The notes: generated from the letters alone by a model not told the origin. 64,000 nucleotides of DNA from Rhipicephalus microplus (GCF_043290135.1 NC_134710.1:285436776-285500775); one strand, 5' to 3'. Positions 33,422 to 46,179 are shown, numbered from the stretch's first letter. Numbers and translations are program-made.

Positions 33422-33671
33422 ATTTAGTTGCGCGTCCGCAGCAGCCGTATGCGATAGAGGCGAAAATTCTGTGAGCCCATGTGCTCAGATTTGGGTGCAC
33501 GTTAATAAGCCCCAGGTGGTCGAAATTTCCGGAGCCTCTCATAATCATATGGTGCTTTATGGGACGTCAAACCCCACATATCATTACATCAGCAGCAATT
33601 TGGACGCAGCCTCCCATGGCGAAAGGCTGGCAGGCTGCGTTTGACCGTCTGCTGTGGACGCGCAACTAAAT
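33422..33671. repeat. 250-bp element with 23-bp inverted ends enclosing a SINE body
   Basis: atttagttgcgcgtcc(g)cagcag at 33422-33444 is mirrored at 33649-33671 (22 of 23). Inside lies a Ruka-like body (gtgctcagatttgggtgca ... ggacgtcaaaccccacatat, about 33450-33585) lacking its head and part of the middle. A smaller inverted pair, acgcagcct/aggctgcgt, lies at 33604-33640. No target duplication of the outer element is evident. Confidence 0.6.
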
Positions 33672-36600
33672 CTTTCTAGCATCTACTTTAACTCCCACGT
33701 TCCTTTCAGCTTGGCACATTCGTGAATGCAAGTTCTACTTGAAAGCAGTCGTAAGTTCTCTTTCTGTTAGGTTCATATATAAACGGGGAAAAATCTAATA
33801 AAGACAGTATAAGCATAATTCTGGAAGACCAATCGACTAAAGTACAAAAGGAAGGGGCGTTAATCAATATCACGCATTGTTCGCTTGCGCAGCATACGAA
33901 TAAGAGAAGATGGACATGAGAAATAGAATAGGGAGATCTAATGTGCACATGTCAGTGCGCAGAAGATTTTTACTCTCACGTGCACAGCTACAAGCGTTCG
34001 TCTACTGTGGTTGTCTCCAACAATCGTGTTGACAATGCCATGTATTTTTGCATACCAAAGGTTTCCAGTCGGAATAAATCATGGTATAACAACGCAGAAG
34101 ATTTGTGCTCTAAGTGGCTAACGCTAGAACAGATGATGCCATTGAATAAGGAAATTTTCATCAATAGGAGTGCGTGGGAACACGAAAGAGGTTCTACCCG
34201 AAATTCGCTGGGCGAACTGTTGAGGTGTACAAAATCCTAGAAAAAAAATACAATCTCATATACATGAAATACAGTTCACTCAAACTCGCCTCATCAAGTG
34301 AACTGCAGCCACGCAATTTAGTTCCACAAGAGAATCGTTTTTTTTAAGAACCAAGTGCAGAAACAAAAACTAGGCTGCATTTCACGGGAACGTAAAGCCC
34401 GCCTAAGTATCTTCTACGTCTAGAAAAGCTCTAATCGAAATGGGGCAATTTCTTATCGTAACGTGAACTCAAAAAGGAAGTTCCTAAATAAAAATTAGCC
34501 AAATACTTCAACTGTTTCAATCAAACTGAGCCACATTCTATAAACAATCACTGCGCACCAAATGAGCATTGAACACCTAAAAAAACCAACTACATCTTAT
34601 CCATAATGTTTAATTTGTTCCTAGTTGCTGTGTTATCGTGTTTATGCTCTCCAAGTAGGTTTTCTAAGGCAAGTTGTCACTTACTGAAGGGCGTGATGTT
34701 CAGTTACAAAACTCGATTATAAACAGTAAGATGCTCTGTCTCCTACTTCTCTTTGCATCTTAGTTATTCTTTTCGATAATGGTGGTACAGTATCATGTCC
34801 TTCGCTCATTCAAACGTGGTATATTTGAAATATTATACACATGGTATGAAGATCTTTAGCACCAATATCTATTTCTTAACGAAGAAGTCCGAAACGGCAT
34901 GGCATAAAACAAAATAAAACACTTTCAAGGCCAATTAAATGCCAACATAAGAAAACACTGATGACTGACCATAATAGTGAACTAAAGACCACACGCTCTT
35001 CAAGTCTAGTAACCGCCATTACGCCCATGCGACGAAGCACGGCTGCGACGGAAACACATGGATAATGTTAATTCTATTGCAAAATATTGATGTAACACAC
35101 ATTTTAATTGATTTACATTTACTTTACGCATAAGCATACCCAAAATAAAGCTCCAATGTGTATGAGCCAAAAACAAACTTTACCTATAAATACTGGCGAT
35201 ATTGAGCTATGTAGATTTTAGCCCCAATATAGATTCGCGGAAAATATGGGAGAGGGACATGCTGGCGAAAAGCTGTTTGAACAAGCCCGGACCATATTGT
35301 CTGGAGAAAAAAAGGGCGTTTTTCACTGTTTCAGTTAAAGTGCATTGGGCTATTTTAGAACAAAGTGCTTCAAGGGAAGTTGGTAGGAACGGGGGAGGCA
35401 GGCTGGCCGGAAAGCGGGGAGAGTTTAAACAAAATCTCACATAAAGTGGCTATTCAAAAAAATGTCTTTCCCATATCCCATATATCGGTCATTTGTTTGA
35501 CGTCAGCTTAAAAAAAAAAGATATCACAGCATATACACGAAGTCAATGATGATGAGTTGGCAAACCAGTGGGATTCTTCAGTGTTACTCGGTGTTGCCGT
35601 AAATCACCCGTGACATTGACCCCTAACGCACGTAAATGAATGCCCAGTGGTGTACAATTATATACAATTGTAGTGGAGCATACGCACCAACGCGTATGCT
35701 CCTACGGAGGAGGAGGAAACGCCCATGCTCGGGTTAAATAAACCTCATCACTCATTGTTTATTGGTCATGACTGGTATGTTGGGTTCAGTAGTGAATTTC
35801 GTGTTGCCTTCATTATTACTGCTTTGTGGTGTCGAATCTAGCCTGAAGTTAGCAAAAACAAGGTCTGGGCATGTGTCCCATGGTGATTGCTTGTTGTTTC
35901 CAGCGATAAGAAATGCATCGTAGAGCATCTCGAGACGTCGTATACTACGCAAGCCAGACGTTGTCCATGAACATCATCAGCGTGATCAGCGTAATCGTGA
36001 TCGTCATGGCGTATGGGTAGGTGGGCGCCGTGCTGGCTGAGAGAGGTGGTATGGTCTGGAACGCGCTTGTTCTTCATCGTCATCAGAATCATCCTCATCG
36101 TCATCGTGCTCAGCTACGGCAAATTTATTTTCACAATGACAGAAATCTCGATGCCGATTCCTAAATAGAGAGTTTTCGTTCGACGATAATGTTTCAACTC
36201 ATAGTGACCGCATGGTGTGCCTCTCGAAAAAAAAATGATTGAAACCTTCCTATAGCTTACCCAAGCAAAGCGCTATGAATTGCAATATATGAGAAATTGA
36301 TACGAGTACTATTTAGCAAGGAGAAAAAGTTTCATTTCGTGTGAAGCCGCGTGCTTGAGACTACTCATGAAAGTGGAACCTGTTTTTGTCTAGGGTTATT
36401 GAACTCTAACTTATACTGGTGAGCACGCGTGAATGCCCAACAACCGTAATGTATAGGCGAAAAAAACGCCACATTTTTTGGACATGCATCTACAAGAGAC
36501 AATGACAGGGGACAAAACTGACGCATTCTGTACAGCTCCTACTTTGCGTGCCGTAGTATTCGAGCGTAGGCCCAAGTTATTTATCGACCAGCCGCGTCCA

Positions 36601-39600
36601 GTGACTTATCCAGGAGGTGGCACACCAGGCTCGTGCCCCTGCCCTCCTTTCCTCTATACCTCTTTTGTATGTGTGTATGCCACGGCACACCGAACACTGA
36701 ATGACATTCGACCACATGTGCTTACCGGCGCCCCCTTCAGATCAAGGTGTGGCCCCGCTTTCCGCAAAAAAATTCTGCCTACACTCCTAGCCACGTCCAT
36801 AAAGATCGTCAGCACACAGGGGGGGGGGGGGGGGTGCATACCGCTGTGAATTTGTCCTTTCAAGTACTCTGCTCTCTTGATGCTTGTTAAAAATCTTCCT
36901 GTAGGTATCACATTCAAACGACCTCATTCCGCGTCAGCCATTTCCTCATCTATCCCGAAGATCTCATACATTTTGCACATACATCTAAAAGCAGAGACAT
37001 CAAAAAGGGACGAAACGTCTATTGTGAGGGCTTTACCTAAGCGATAATCTAATGTGTAACTATATTATTGATTGCTTGTGAGAGATGGCTTGCAAAATTA
37101 AAATAGATAGCATGATGCGCAGGCTGCTAGATAATTAATACAAGAAATATTTTTCTGCATTATTTATTATCGTCACCTTCTCTAAACATATATTTCCCGA
37201 TCGACCCCCCGCTTGAAGAATAAGAATGCTTTTTAATATGGAAAGCAGATTTATTCATTGATGTTTTTGGTCATTGATCATCACCATTTCTCTTCGTCCC
37301 GCATATTCGAAAAAGAGGATAGATTTACGCTTCGCGGTAGCTCACAGCTAACCGCTACGTCGTCTTTTTCAAAATACACGCAATATAAGTGCTTCTAAAG
37401 AACAAACAGGTAAATCATTTCAGTGAAATTTTCGTGGCGTCTGAAATAAATAAAGTTAAAGTTCTAGTGACTCTACAAGAAGTAAAACTGCGATTTATGG
37501 CCTGGAATGTGCTGCAATTGTTCCAAAACTTTGTACGTTCTGAAAAAAAGTTCAGGTATTCCGAAATGATTACTCTGCCAATCGGCACCAAGAATGCATA
37601 TCATGGTTTTATAGAATAAATATATTGGAGGTTGTTTGAAGCCAATTCACAGATGAATATACGCCTTGCGGAAAATTGTTAAGACTTTTACGAATGTTTT
37701 GCGAGGAATTCCTACTCCCAGTCAGGTATGCAATCTGAAGTTCTCAGTGATAATGCACAAATTTTATTGACTTTTTTTGGACTAACATAAGGAGTTCCCA
37801 CAATGTCGATACCTTTAGTTTTATTTTTCCTTAACATTCAGTTTAGTTGTTGTAAACTGATGCTTGACTTTTGTGTTTATTTTTAAATTTTTTAGAAATT
37901 TATATAGATGAAGTATTTTAATAGGTAGTTTGCTTATTGTTAATGTCATGAATACGGCTTTTAGTGGATACAAATGTTATCGAAAACGGTGCATTAGTTG
38001 CTGAGCAAACCGACTTCTTCGTTTTCATGTCAGAATAGAAAAGCCCCTTCTCCCTTCCCAACATGTTGCCATTTTCTTGTAAGAATATTACCAGTCTACA
38101 TTAGAGCTTAGTTTTCTCTTAAGAAAATGTGTGATCTGGCAAGCTCAGTGCACATACTACCGTTTGCTCGCTCTGTATAGCAAACTGAATGCTCCTGCTG
38201 CAGCACCATCACCATCACCACAGTACTACTGATGGCGACCACTTGTAGAACCAGCCTCGAGCTTGAGGAAAGAGCGTTGAATATGTAACAATAGGATTTT
38301 TTTTCACATTCAATCGCACAACTATGTTTGTAGCTGCTAAGTGCCAAGTCCAAACTTAAGTAGAGAATCTCATTATGCATTCAAATTTTGTTCAGGCGTC
38401 GAAACGAAAGGAATGCACAATCTAAAACTCAATGGAATCTGCGCGCATATGCACGTATTTTCCCCCTTTGCGCATTTGTGCTCCGTGGCTCGGCCTATGT
38501 TTAACATCTCGACTCAATTAGCAATTAAAATTGGCAGATTTGTTCTATCTAAAGTTCTAAGAATAAATTCCTGTATAGATATCACATTGTTAAAATGCGC
38601 AAATGCCAAATAAAATAAAACGAACCTGAAAAAGTTCCCGTACCTTAAGGGGCTCCGACACGAATTCGAAAACTTTCGTCGATCGATCGCACTGGCTGAT
38701 TTGCAATTCTATTCTTCTGAGTGAGCGCTAGCAGAGTACCTTGGCTTCTTATTACTCTTGTTTGATCTGGAATAAAGCGAATGCTTGGAAGCCAGGGGAG
38801 TAGGGTGGTTATATCATGAAGTTTTGGATAAGATACTTGTAAGAGGTGAGAGTTACCACGGGGTGAACTACATTCGGGTAATGTGGTAGTATATGCAGGG
38901 TTTCATTACGGGTAACCGCTTCAGTGCTATCCGAAGTGTTTGGTAATAATTTCATTCGCAACTATTTGCGTCTTCTCGTGCTCGAGCCGTCGTGAGAACT
39001 TAGCCAAGAAGAACAATGTTAATTCTGTCTTGTTGCTCGTAAGCACGAGACCATAGGCATGAAGTCTTGAAGGATAACGTAAAGCTTGTCACTAAGCTGT
39101 ATTCAGAAGCTGGTGTTAGCAAACAACAGCTGCAAAAGGGGTAGCACAAAGTAAGAAAGCGTAAAAATTAAAGAGCGACGGCACAGAGAAAGAGAGAGAA
39201 AGAGAGTACACTGTGGTGGACGGAGTGACTTAGAAGGTGGACCATTAGACAAGTTTATGAAGGTGCGGCCGCCTGAGCCTCCAACGCGAAAAGCCGCGTG
39301 AAGGGTGTTATGCTTCTTGAGATACACGTCTGCATTTACGATAACCAGTAATGCAGTGAAAGATAAATGCTTCAATACGTATACGTACATGCATGCTGCG
39401 AACATGCCTTTTCATGTTTTACAGCGAGAGCTGTTAGGAAGTCACAAAAAGAGCCAATTTTTACGTCACAGTCATCTGCCGCGGCCACCGCTGCCGGTGT
39501 CTGTAAACACTATATCGCACAAAACAAAAAAGCTTAATAAATACGAATACCTAGGGGGCTAAGAGACTTTCAGCCCGGCCCTCCTGGAGGCAGCCTATAG

Positions 39601-39990
39601 TACTATGAGCTGCGAATATCTGTTGCGAACTGGCCCTGCATGTCTGTGAAAGAATTGTGTTACCACGTGAATATAGCGTTTCAGAACAGTAATACCGTAA
39701 CAAACCGGCGTCACACATTGCGAATCGGGTAAGTAGTGGGTCGGTGAACGCTACAGCGTAATTCAAAGGTCTCCAGCATATTTATTCTTCGTCGTCAGCC
39801 CCCAAATCGATAAAGTGCCCATAATGCCTTGCAAGTATGTGGCGGGTACCACGCTTTTCAAAAGAATTACGAGCAATGGTATATTGATGTTTTCATGCTA
39901 CACAATAGTGATTTATGGCATATTAGGTATATTATTCAAGTGTGCTTGTAGTAGCGGCTTGGAGAGTGTTTCAAAAAGGCCTCTCTTCCA
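33672..39990. other. Unassigned, AT-richer region
   Basis: Six kilobases without a credible gene. Noted inside: a perfect 11-bp hairpin (ggagcatacgc/gcgtatgctcc, 35675-35702) followed by an aataaa at about 35740; a dispersed repeat at 36590-36870; a run of about 18 G at 36817-36834; and CAT-rich triplets at 36080-36110. Frames such as 36478-36849 and 38341-38613 have no recognisable domains. Confidence 0.45.
36590..36870 (-). repeat. Dispersed repeat, paired with 48790-48970
   Basis: Its reverse complement shares gtaggcagattttttt, ctgaag(g/t)gg and the block acatgtggtcgaatgtc (against agatgtggtcaagtgtc) with 48790-48970, in the same order. Family unknown. Confidence 0.5.
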
Positions 39991-40275
39991 GCTTTTGGGT
40001 GCTGCGAGGGTACGACCGTATCGGATGTGGAGCACACCGGCTCCGACCATTTTTGTTCGGAACCCCGGATTACCTTATCGAGCCTCCGAGAACGTCTCAC
40101 CACCATCACCGGACTGTTATTCAGTTCATCTGGATACCACATTTTGGCATGTGAGCCCCCTCTGCGTCTCCTACGGGCGATTTACGTCTCGACAACGCCA
40201 GCGGCGTCGCTAGGCTTAGTGACCGTGGCAACTTCCGGTAGAACGGACGGCCGGCTTCACACCACAGCTGCAACC

Positions 40276-41000
40276 ATGGCGGACACCCAAACTAAATATG
40301 ATCCTCACAGCATGGTGTGGACCAACTTCCCGTCTTCCGACAGTCTACAGGAGCTGCCTGAATCCTTCAAGAGCACTGCACTTGCGACCCCGGTCGCTCG
40401 CCGAGAGCAGGCGAGCAACGCACTCACGGCGGCCTCTGCCAGCGCGGCGTCTCTGGCCACGATGCCGACGCGGACGCTGGCGCCTGCTCCCCAACACGTT
40501 CGTTGCCTGTGACGCGCTCCGTGGGCCCACATCGGGGGCACCGAAAGCCTTTGTGGCGGTCTCAACTCCTGCCGAAGCCGAAAGCAACAGACTTCGTCGT
40601 CGTGCTCGAACCCCGGACTCCGCTGTCCCTCGCCGACGCGTTCCCCAAGAACGGGCTGGACGCGCACTCATCGCCCACCTCGGAGGGACTGCGACATGGC
40701 TAATCGCTGTTGTGATGGTGCAGGAACAAAATCTGATCCTTGTCTGCACCTCAAACCCGCACATAGCGGACAAACTTATAGTTTGCGGTTCCCTCACCGG
40801 TCGGTCTAGTGCCCCTGTTTTGGGTACTGGCGTGCGCACACTCAAGACTCTTGTTATAGAGTAGTGACAGTGCGAAGCTCCGACACCAAAGATGCTCTTC
40901 GTGAGAGCTTTTGGTGGCCCGACGGCGACATTCAACACGTGCGGCGACTGGGCACCTCAAATAAGGTGCGTCTCACCTTTTCCGCAAGTTAAAGCTGAAG
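40276..41000 (+). pseudogene. LINE3 ORF1 remnant
   Basis: The ATG in aaccatggc opens MADTQTKYDPHSMVWTNFPS and runs as an Ala/Ser/Thr-rich segment to a stop at 40512. The following sequence continues in another frame with ALIAHLGGTATW and NPHIADKLI before ending near 40860. It resembles ORF1 proteins of tick LINEs from memory. I see no zinc-knuckle module, so that part is lost or too diverged. Confidence 0.6.
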
Positions 41001-41261
41001 TATGTTGCTTACGACGCCCTGCTCATCCCAGTGCAGCCATACAAAAACTATTCCAGCCTGCGGTCAGTGGGGCTGCTAAGCTTAAGCGGATGTCTCAATT
41101 TCAAGTGCGCCGACCTCTTTCCCAGGTAGCCGATATAGACGCAGTCAAACTGCGAGGTCGCAGTTTGACTGCGACCTCGCAAGAGAGCACAGGATCGAGC
41201 AGTGAAGCCTCTATGACCCACTTGGCTCTCCCGGAGGCCGCCCAGACGCTTAGTTCTCGTG

Positions 41262-41984
41262 ATGGCGGGCAACGGCTTCAAATGGCACTGCCTCCACACA
41301 AATTCGGATCCTTTTACAATACTACAGTGGAATTGTCGGGGATTTAAGGCACGCACTAAGCGGGGAGCTCTCCCGCTCCACTTAGAAACCTATACGCATT
41401 TGCCCGCGGTGGTTGCTCCTCAGGAGTCGGGTGAGCACGCTGGCCTTACAAATTATACCGTGTAAGAAATGGATGCACAAACCGTACTGTGTCTGCACAA
41501 AAATTACACCGCCAACCTGCTGGATCTCGACTGCGATACACTTAACTCCTATGTTATGGCGACTCTCCTCCCGCTTCGGAAGTACGACCCGTCAGTACAC
41601 TTCCTAAACATCTACAGTTCTAAATTGCCGAATGTAACACACGCTGATGTATTTAGCAAATCCTTTACCGTGGAAGGCAGGGAGCCACTAATAATTGTAG
41701 GCGACTTTAATGCCCCTAGTCCTCATTGGGGTTACCGTACAGAGGATCGGCGTGGAAGAAAGTTGGCGGAACTTATTTTTACCCTGGGTCTCGCTATTCT
41801 GACGGACCCTGCACACCCGACCCGTATTAGTAACTCTGTAACACGAGATGCATGTCCCTATCTCACAATTACTAAGCTCATCAAGTATGCACAATTGTTA
41901 AATACCGAGAAAACCCACGGCAGTGACCACTGCAGTCTTCTAGCTACAATACGGACATATCCCCTTACCCGTCCCCAGCAATAA
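41262..41984 (+). pseudogene. LINE3 ORF2 endonuclease
   Basis: The ATG at 41262 leads into FTILQWNCRGFKARTKRGAL, the APE N-terminal motif. A stop at 41463-41465 follows, and the frame then continues with YSSKLPN, LIIVGDFNAPSPHWGY, RGRKLAELIFTLGLAILTD and KTHGSDHCSL. These are the catalytic and structural landmarks of LINE endonucleases, which nick the target strand. It ends at 41984. The linker to RT (41985-42430) is scrambled. Confidence 0.82.
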
Positions 41985-42429
41985 GCTAAACTTCTCAACT
42001 GGGACCAGTTCTGTTTAGTGTACGCGACTCTGGTACCCATAGCTCAACAAAGCTACGCCTCTTGGTTTCACTACCTTGTGACGTCACTTTGCCAAACAGA
42101 GCAGACGGTTCAGCTCTCGAAAGCCACGCCGGCGGTAGATAGCCATCTCCTGCGGCTCGGGAACCTCGGCATAGCCTAGTCTGTTGATGGCACCGACAAA
42201 AACATAATTGTCAGCTCAAAATCAACAGAGCATCGCTCACTAATGAAGTAGTCGACTACGCGGCCCAGCTCGCTGGCTCTGATTGGGTTAAACGCTGCAA
42301 CGGTGCCGCCAAGCATAACTCAAACCGCAACACGTGGCGTTTCTTCAGAGCGCTTATCGACTCTAGCCAAACGCGCACATAAACGCAAAAGCATCTTCAA
42401 CGCACACTTCACGCCTGCGCGGGCAACGC

Positions 42430-43434
42430 GGAAAAATTGGCACAGACCCTTAGGCATAAATATTTCTGTGGCTGGCAGGACCCCATCGGACAGGCGTTCT
42501 CATATGCAGGCTTGGAGAATGCAGACTTGGATCATTGCTTTCAACTCCAAGATCTGAAGGCAGCCCTGTCCAAAATGAAGCGAGGAATAGCGCCGGGTAG
42601 GGATCGAGGGATGGTTAGGCTTCTAGCCAACCTCCCCGACCCGGCATACCTGCAGCTCCTTGAGCACTTCAAACAAATTTGGGAGGGTCACGAACCGCTG
42701 CCAATTTATTGGAGAATAATTTGGTAACGCTTATTCCCAAACCAGGCAAATATATAAACATCGAAAATCTACGAATTATTTCCTTAACTTCGTGTGTGGG
42801 GAAGCTTATGGAAACGATGGTTGGGGATCGGCTCTCCGATTACCTCGAGGGCCGGCACATCTTTGGTGACCCTATGTACGGTTTTCGACCACATCGCTCT
42901 GCTCAGAACAAACTCCTGCAACTTCATCGTGACGTTATTAAGCCGATCGAGCTTCCCAGCAATGACAAGGTAGCCCTCATGAATCTCAAAGGGGCTTTTG
43001 ATAATGTCACCCACGAAATCATTCTTACCCATCTGTCCCAAACAGAGTGTGGGCATAGTGCTTCCAGGTACATACGTCAGTTCCTGATTCAACGGCAGAC
43101 GTACCTCCGCATCCAAGACAGTGAGCATGGCCCATATTCTTTGGGTACTCAAGGAACACCACAGGGAGCGGTCCTCTCTCTCCTTCTGTTTAACCTCACC
43201 ACGGCTCATCTCCCCCCATTGCTCAAGGATATTCCCGGCGTACGCCATCCCATGTACGCCGATGATATCACGCTGTGGGAAACCCATGGATTCCCTTGGC
43301 AGCATTGCGCCAGCCTGCAACAAGCAGCATCGGTCGTGGGGGACTACGCCCGACTCTTCGGCGTCCAATGCTCTCCAACAAAATTGGTGTATATGTACAC
43401 ATGCGCTCCAAACCCAAAAACACGACAGAAATAG
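42430..43434 (+). pseudogene. LINE3 reverse transcriptase
   Basis: The piece 42437-42727 carries LKAALSKMKRGIAPGRDR (fingers; the usual APG-D pattern is altered). Frame 42679-43434 (251 codons) has NNLVTLIPKPGK, LRIISLTSCVGKLMETM, VALMNLKGAFDNVTHE (motif A with the first Asp replaced by Asn), GTPQGAVLSLLLFNL (motif B) and PMYADDITLW (intact motif C). The frame is lost again after 43434. Confidence 0.85.
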
Positions 43435-43769
43435 AAGTTTCGTTGCGCACCGCGCAAATCCCGGAACACGATGAAATACGCGTCTTGGGGATTTTATACA
43501 CAAAAGCAGAAAAGCTGACACAACCCTGCGCAAGCTACGTACGGTCGGAGATCAGGTAGGCCGCATGGTCTGTCGGATCTCGAACTAGCGAGAGGGTCTC
43601 AGAAGCCGCGTTGCTCTGAGCCTCGCCAACGCTTTCGTGACCAGTCGGATCCTGTATTCGACACCCTACCCACATTTGCAGTAATGTGATGTAAACACGC
43701 TCGAATTCATTCAACGCAAGATATACAAGCGCGCCCTCGACCTCCTGATCTCGACGTAACCAACGTCTT

Positions 43770-44500
43770 GCTGATTTGGGTAGGACCAACACGTACGGGG
43801 AACTCAAGGAAGCCCATCTCAACAACCACTACCTGCGGCTTACCAAGATGCACGCTGGGAGATGTCTCTTACACCGCCTCCATATATCCTACACCTATCG
43901 GGCAGAAGAGCGGACCACGATCCCCAAGAACTGGCGTAGGGCGTTCGTTATTCAGCCTCTACCCAAAAACATGGCTAGGGATACTAACGAAGGCAGGCGA
44001 ACTACGCGGGTTACAGCCTTGCAAGTACGCTATGGGTCCCGTTTTGGAGTATTCTACACGGACGCGTATGGCCCTCACCACGGGGGGTTGATACACGACA
44101 GCCGTAGTCCGTCAAAATGTTCCCGTTCAAGGACCCACTTTTCGAGCCCCGAACAATACTCACGCGGAGGAAGTCGCCATAGCTCTCGCCATAGCGGACC
44201 CCACCTCTAGATCATCATTACCGATTCGCAGAGTGCGTGCCGAAATCTTTCAAAAGGTCACATCACCAGTCGCGCGGCTCGAATTTTGAAAGGGTGTTAT
44301 TATCTGGACCGCCCAAACACACGTTTAGTCATCTGGACGCCACCTCACGCAGGACTATATTTGGTAACGAGGCTGCGGGTCCCTGAGCTCACGCACTTCA
44401 TTACCGGGAACCTCCTCGTCCTCCATCGCCTAACGATTGAAAACCCTATCTGGTCACCTCCTTTCGCTAAATTACAGCGATGTACAAATTGAACTGGCTC
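43770..44500 (+). pseudogene. LINE3 RNase H region
   Basis: After a connection segment (YGELKEAHLNNHYLRLTKMHAGR, 43790-43860), the RNase H landmarks appear in shifting frames: VFYTDAYGP (44047), HAEEVAIALA (44160), IITDSQSACRNL (44215) and LVIWTPPHAGL (44325). All four catalytic-type positions can be located, but stops and frameshifts lie between them. Confidence 0.75.
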
Positions 44501-44551
44501 CGATTTCCGCCTTCGCTGATGGGCCTAAATAAAGCAGACAAGCGCTAGCTG

Positions 44552-44793
44552 GCCCCGCCGTGGTGGTCTAGTGGCTAAGGCACTCGGCTGCTGACCCGCA
44601 GGGCGCGGGTTCGAATCCCGGCTGCGGCGGCTGCATTTCCGATGGAGGCGGAAATGTTGTAGGCCCGTGTGCTCAGATTTGGGTGCACGTTAAAGAACCC
44701 CAGGTGGTCTAAATTTCCGGAGCCCTCCACTACGGCGTCTCTCATAATCATATAGTGGTTTTGGGACTTTAAACCCCACATATCAATCAATCA
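44552..44793 (+). mobile_element. Ruka SINE, full length, within LINE3
   Basis: tRNA-like head with gtggtctagtggctaaggc (A box) and cgggttcgaatcccggc (perfect B box), full body, and a tatcaatcaatca tail. An exact 14-bp duplication, acaagcgctagctg, flanks it (44538-44551, 44794-44807). The intact Pol III boxes and the exact duplication indicate a young insertion. Confidence 0.97.
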
Positions 44794-44807
44794 ACAAGCG
44801 CTAGCTG

Positions 44808-45146
44808 TTACACCTCTACAGCAACGCTGTATTGTGCCCGGCAATACTTGGGCATTTCAATCCGGCTTTCTCAGGGGAACGCCCACATTGTGATTTTCCG
44901 CTTGCTGATACTTTCTACAAGGTGTGGACATGCCCATATAACCCGGTGGTCCTCCTAATCACCCCCCCTTCACCCGCTTCCCGAGTGAGCTGGGAGGCTG
45001 CCCTGCTCAGCTGCTCGACCTCGGAGGGTCAAATATCCCTCGTGGCCAGGGCGCGTACCGCCTCAGAAGCCACAGGGGTCCCGGACTATGGACTCCTCTT
45101 AGAGCTTATAGAGGATGTGGCCTTAAGGCCGCCCTTATCACTCTAA
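44808..45146 (+). pseudogene. LINE3 ORF2 C-terminus
   Basis: Resumes after the SINE and its duplication. The sequence DTFYKVWTCPYNP...WEAALLSC...SLVARARTASEATGVPD matches the end of tick RNase-H LINE proteins, which finish shortly after such a segment. Stop at 45144-45146. Confidence 0.75.
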
Positions 45147-45165
45147 CTTGTAAATAGTATGAATA

Positions 45166-45235
45166 AATGTTTTTCACCATCACTACCTCCAGCTTTCGCT
45201 GTGACTGTGCAGCACATTCCGCGCACGCCTGGTGG
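45166..45235 (-). repeat. Fragment of the 735/3439 repeat family
   Basis: Reverse complement reads ccaccaggcgtgcgcgg ... gcacagtcacagcgaaagc, matching the first part of repeat copies 1 and 2. It directly follows the LINE3 3' end. Confidence 0.65.
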
Positions 45236-45394
45236 TTTTTGACAGCGGAGCAGTTCAGAACAAATCTGTGGCGTCCGTGCAGACTCAACAGAAATTATCA
45301 TGAACTGGCGCGTACTCTCTTCTTCCTGTTGCTCATCGTCTCGGTCAGTTCCCGCTTCACTCCCTGAACGCGTGCGCGATTTCTCCGCCACGGG

Positions 45395-45560
45395 TTGCAG
45401 TAACTCAGATGGGCAAGACAACGGGTCCAGAGAGAGAGAAACAAACCGAAACAATCATGGAGAAAGGGACAAATGCTAGAAGGCAAATTTCGTGTCGAGA
45501 CTTGATTCAAACCCGCTTACCCGTGACCCGAAGGCAAGCGTCTTTGCTACTCGGCTACCC
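45395..45560 (-). repeat. tRNA-derived SINE fragment
   Basis: Reverse complement of 45500-45560 contains ggtagccgagtagcaaagac (A-box-like) and gcgggtttgaatc (B-box-like) at tRNA spacing. A purine-rich body lies at 45420-45500. Boundaries are uncertain. Confidence 0.5.
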
Positions 45561-45906
45561 GGACACCCAAGCAAATCTTAGTGTTGTATAGTTAATTAGT
45601 AACATCTTTATTGGTAGTCCTGCAGAGTGACCCAACCTTAGGTATACCTCGTTGGTACCTTGCGCACCTTTTGGACGCCCAAAGTTGGTCGCCGGGACTG
45701 GGGCTGCGCGAGGCAGCGACCCACCGCGGCGGAAGGTTCCAGAGTTGGCACCTTGCTGCTTCTTATTACAGAAGTACATTTTAGAACATACCTATTTTTC
45801 AAATAGTATTGTATAGCAGAAGGTAGTGGTTAGTGGTTTGAAGAGGAAGAAGGCACCTAATTTCTGTAGCCCGTTGGGAAGCACGGCTGAGTGCCTATAG
45901 TAAAAG

Positions 45907-46155
45907 GCGCCCCGCCGCGGTGGTCTAGTGGCTAAGGTACTCGGCTGCTGACCCGCAGGGCGCGGGTTCAAATCCCGGCTGCGGCGGCTGCATTTCCGAT
46001 GGAGGCGGAAATGTTGTAGGCCCGTGTGCTCAGATTTGGGTGCACGTTAAAGAACCCCAGGTGGTTGAAATTTCCGAAGCCCTTCACTACGGCGTCTCTC
46101 ATAATCATGTAGTGGTTTTGGGACGTTAAACCCCACATATCAATCAATCAATCAA
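45907..46155 (+). mobile_element. Ruka SINE, full length
   Basis: Head gtggtctagtggctaagg with B-box gggttcaaatcccgg, complete body, (CAAT)n tail. An exact 14-bp duplication, gcctatagtaaaag, flanks it (45893-45906, 46156-46169). Confidence 0.97.
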
Positions 46156-46179
46156 GCCTATAGTAAAAGAGTGGGAGTA

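Larger units (their letters stand above)
40000..45165 (+). mobile_element. LINE3: plus-strand RNase-H LINE, degenerate
   Basis: In order: 5' UTR, ORF1 remnant (from 40276), ORF2 endonuclease (41262-41984), RT (42430-43434), RNase H (44040-44360), a Ruka insertion (44552-44793), ORF2 C-terminus (44808-45146) and a 3' end with aataaatg at about 45162. Layout and motifs differ from LINE1 and LINE2, so this is a separate family of RNase-H LINEs. There are many frameshifts and stops. The 5' boundary is approximate. Confidence 0.85.
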
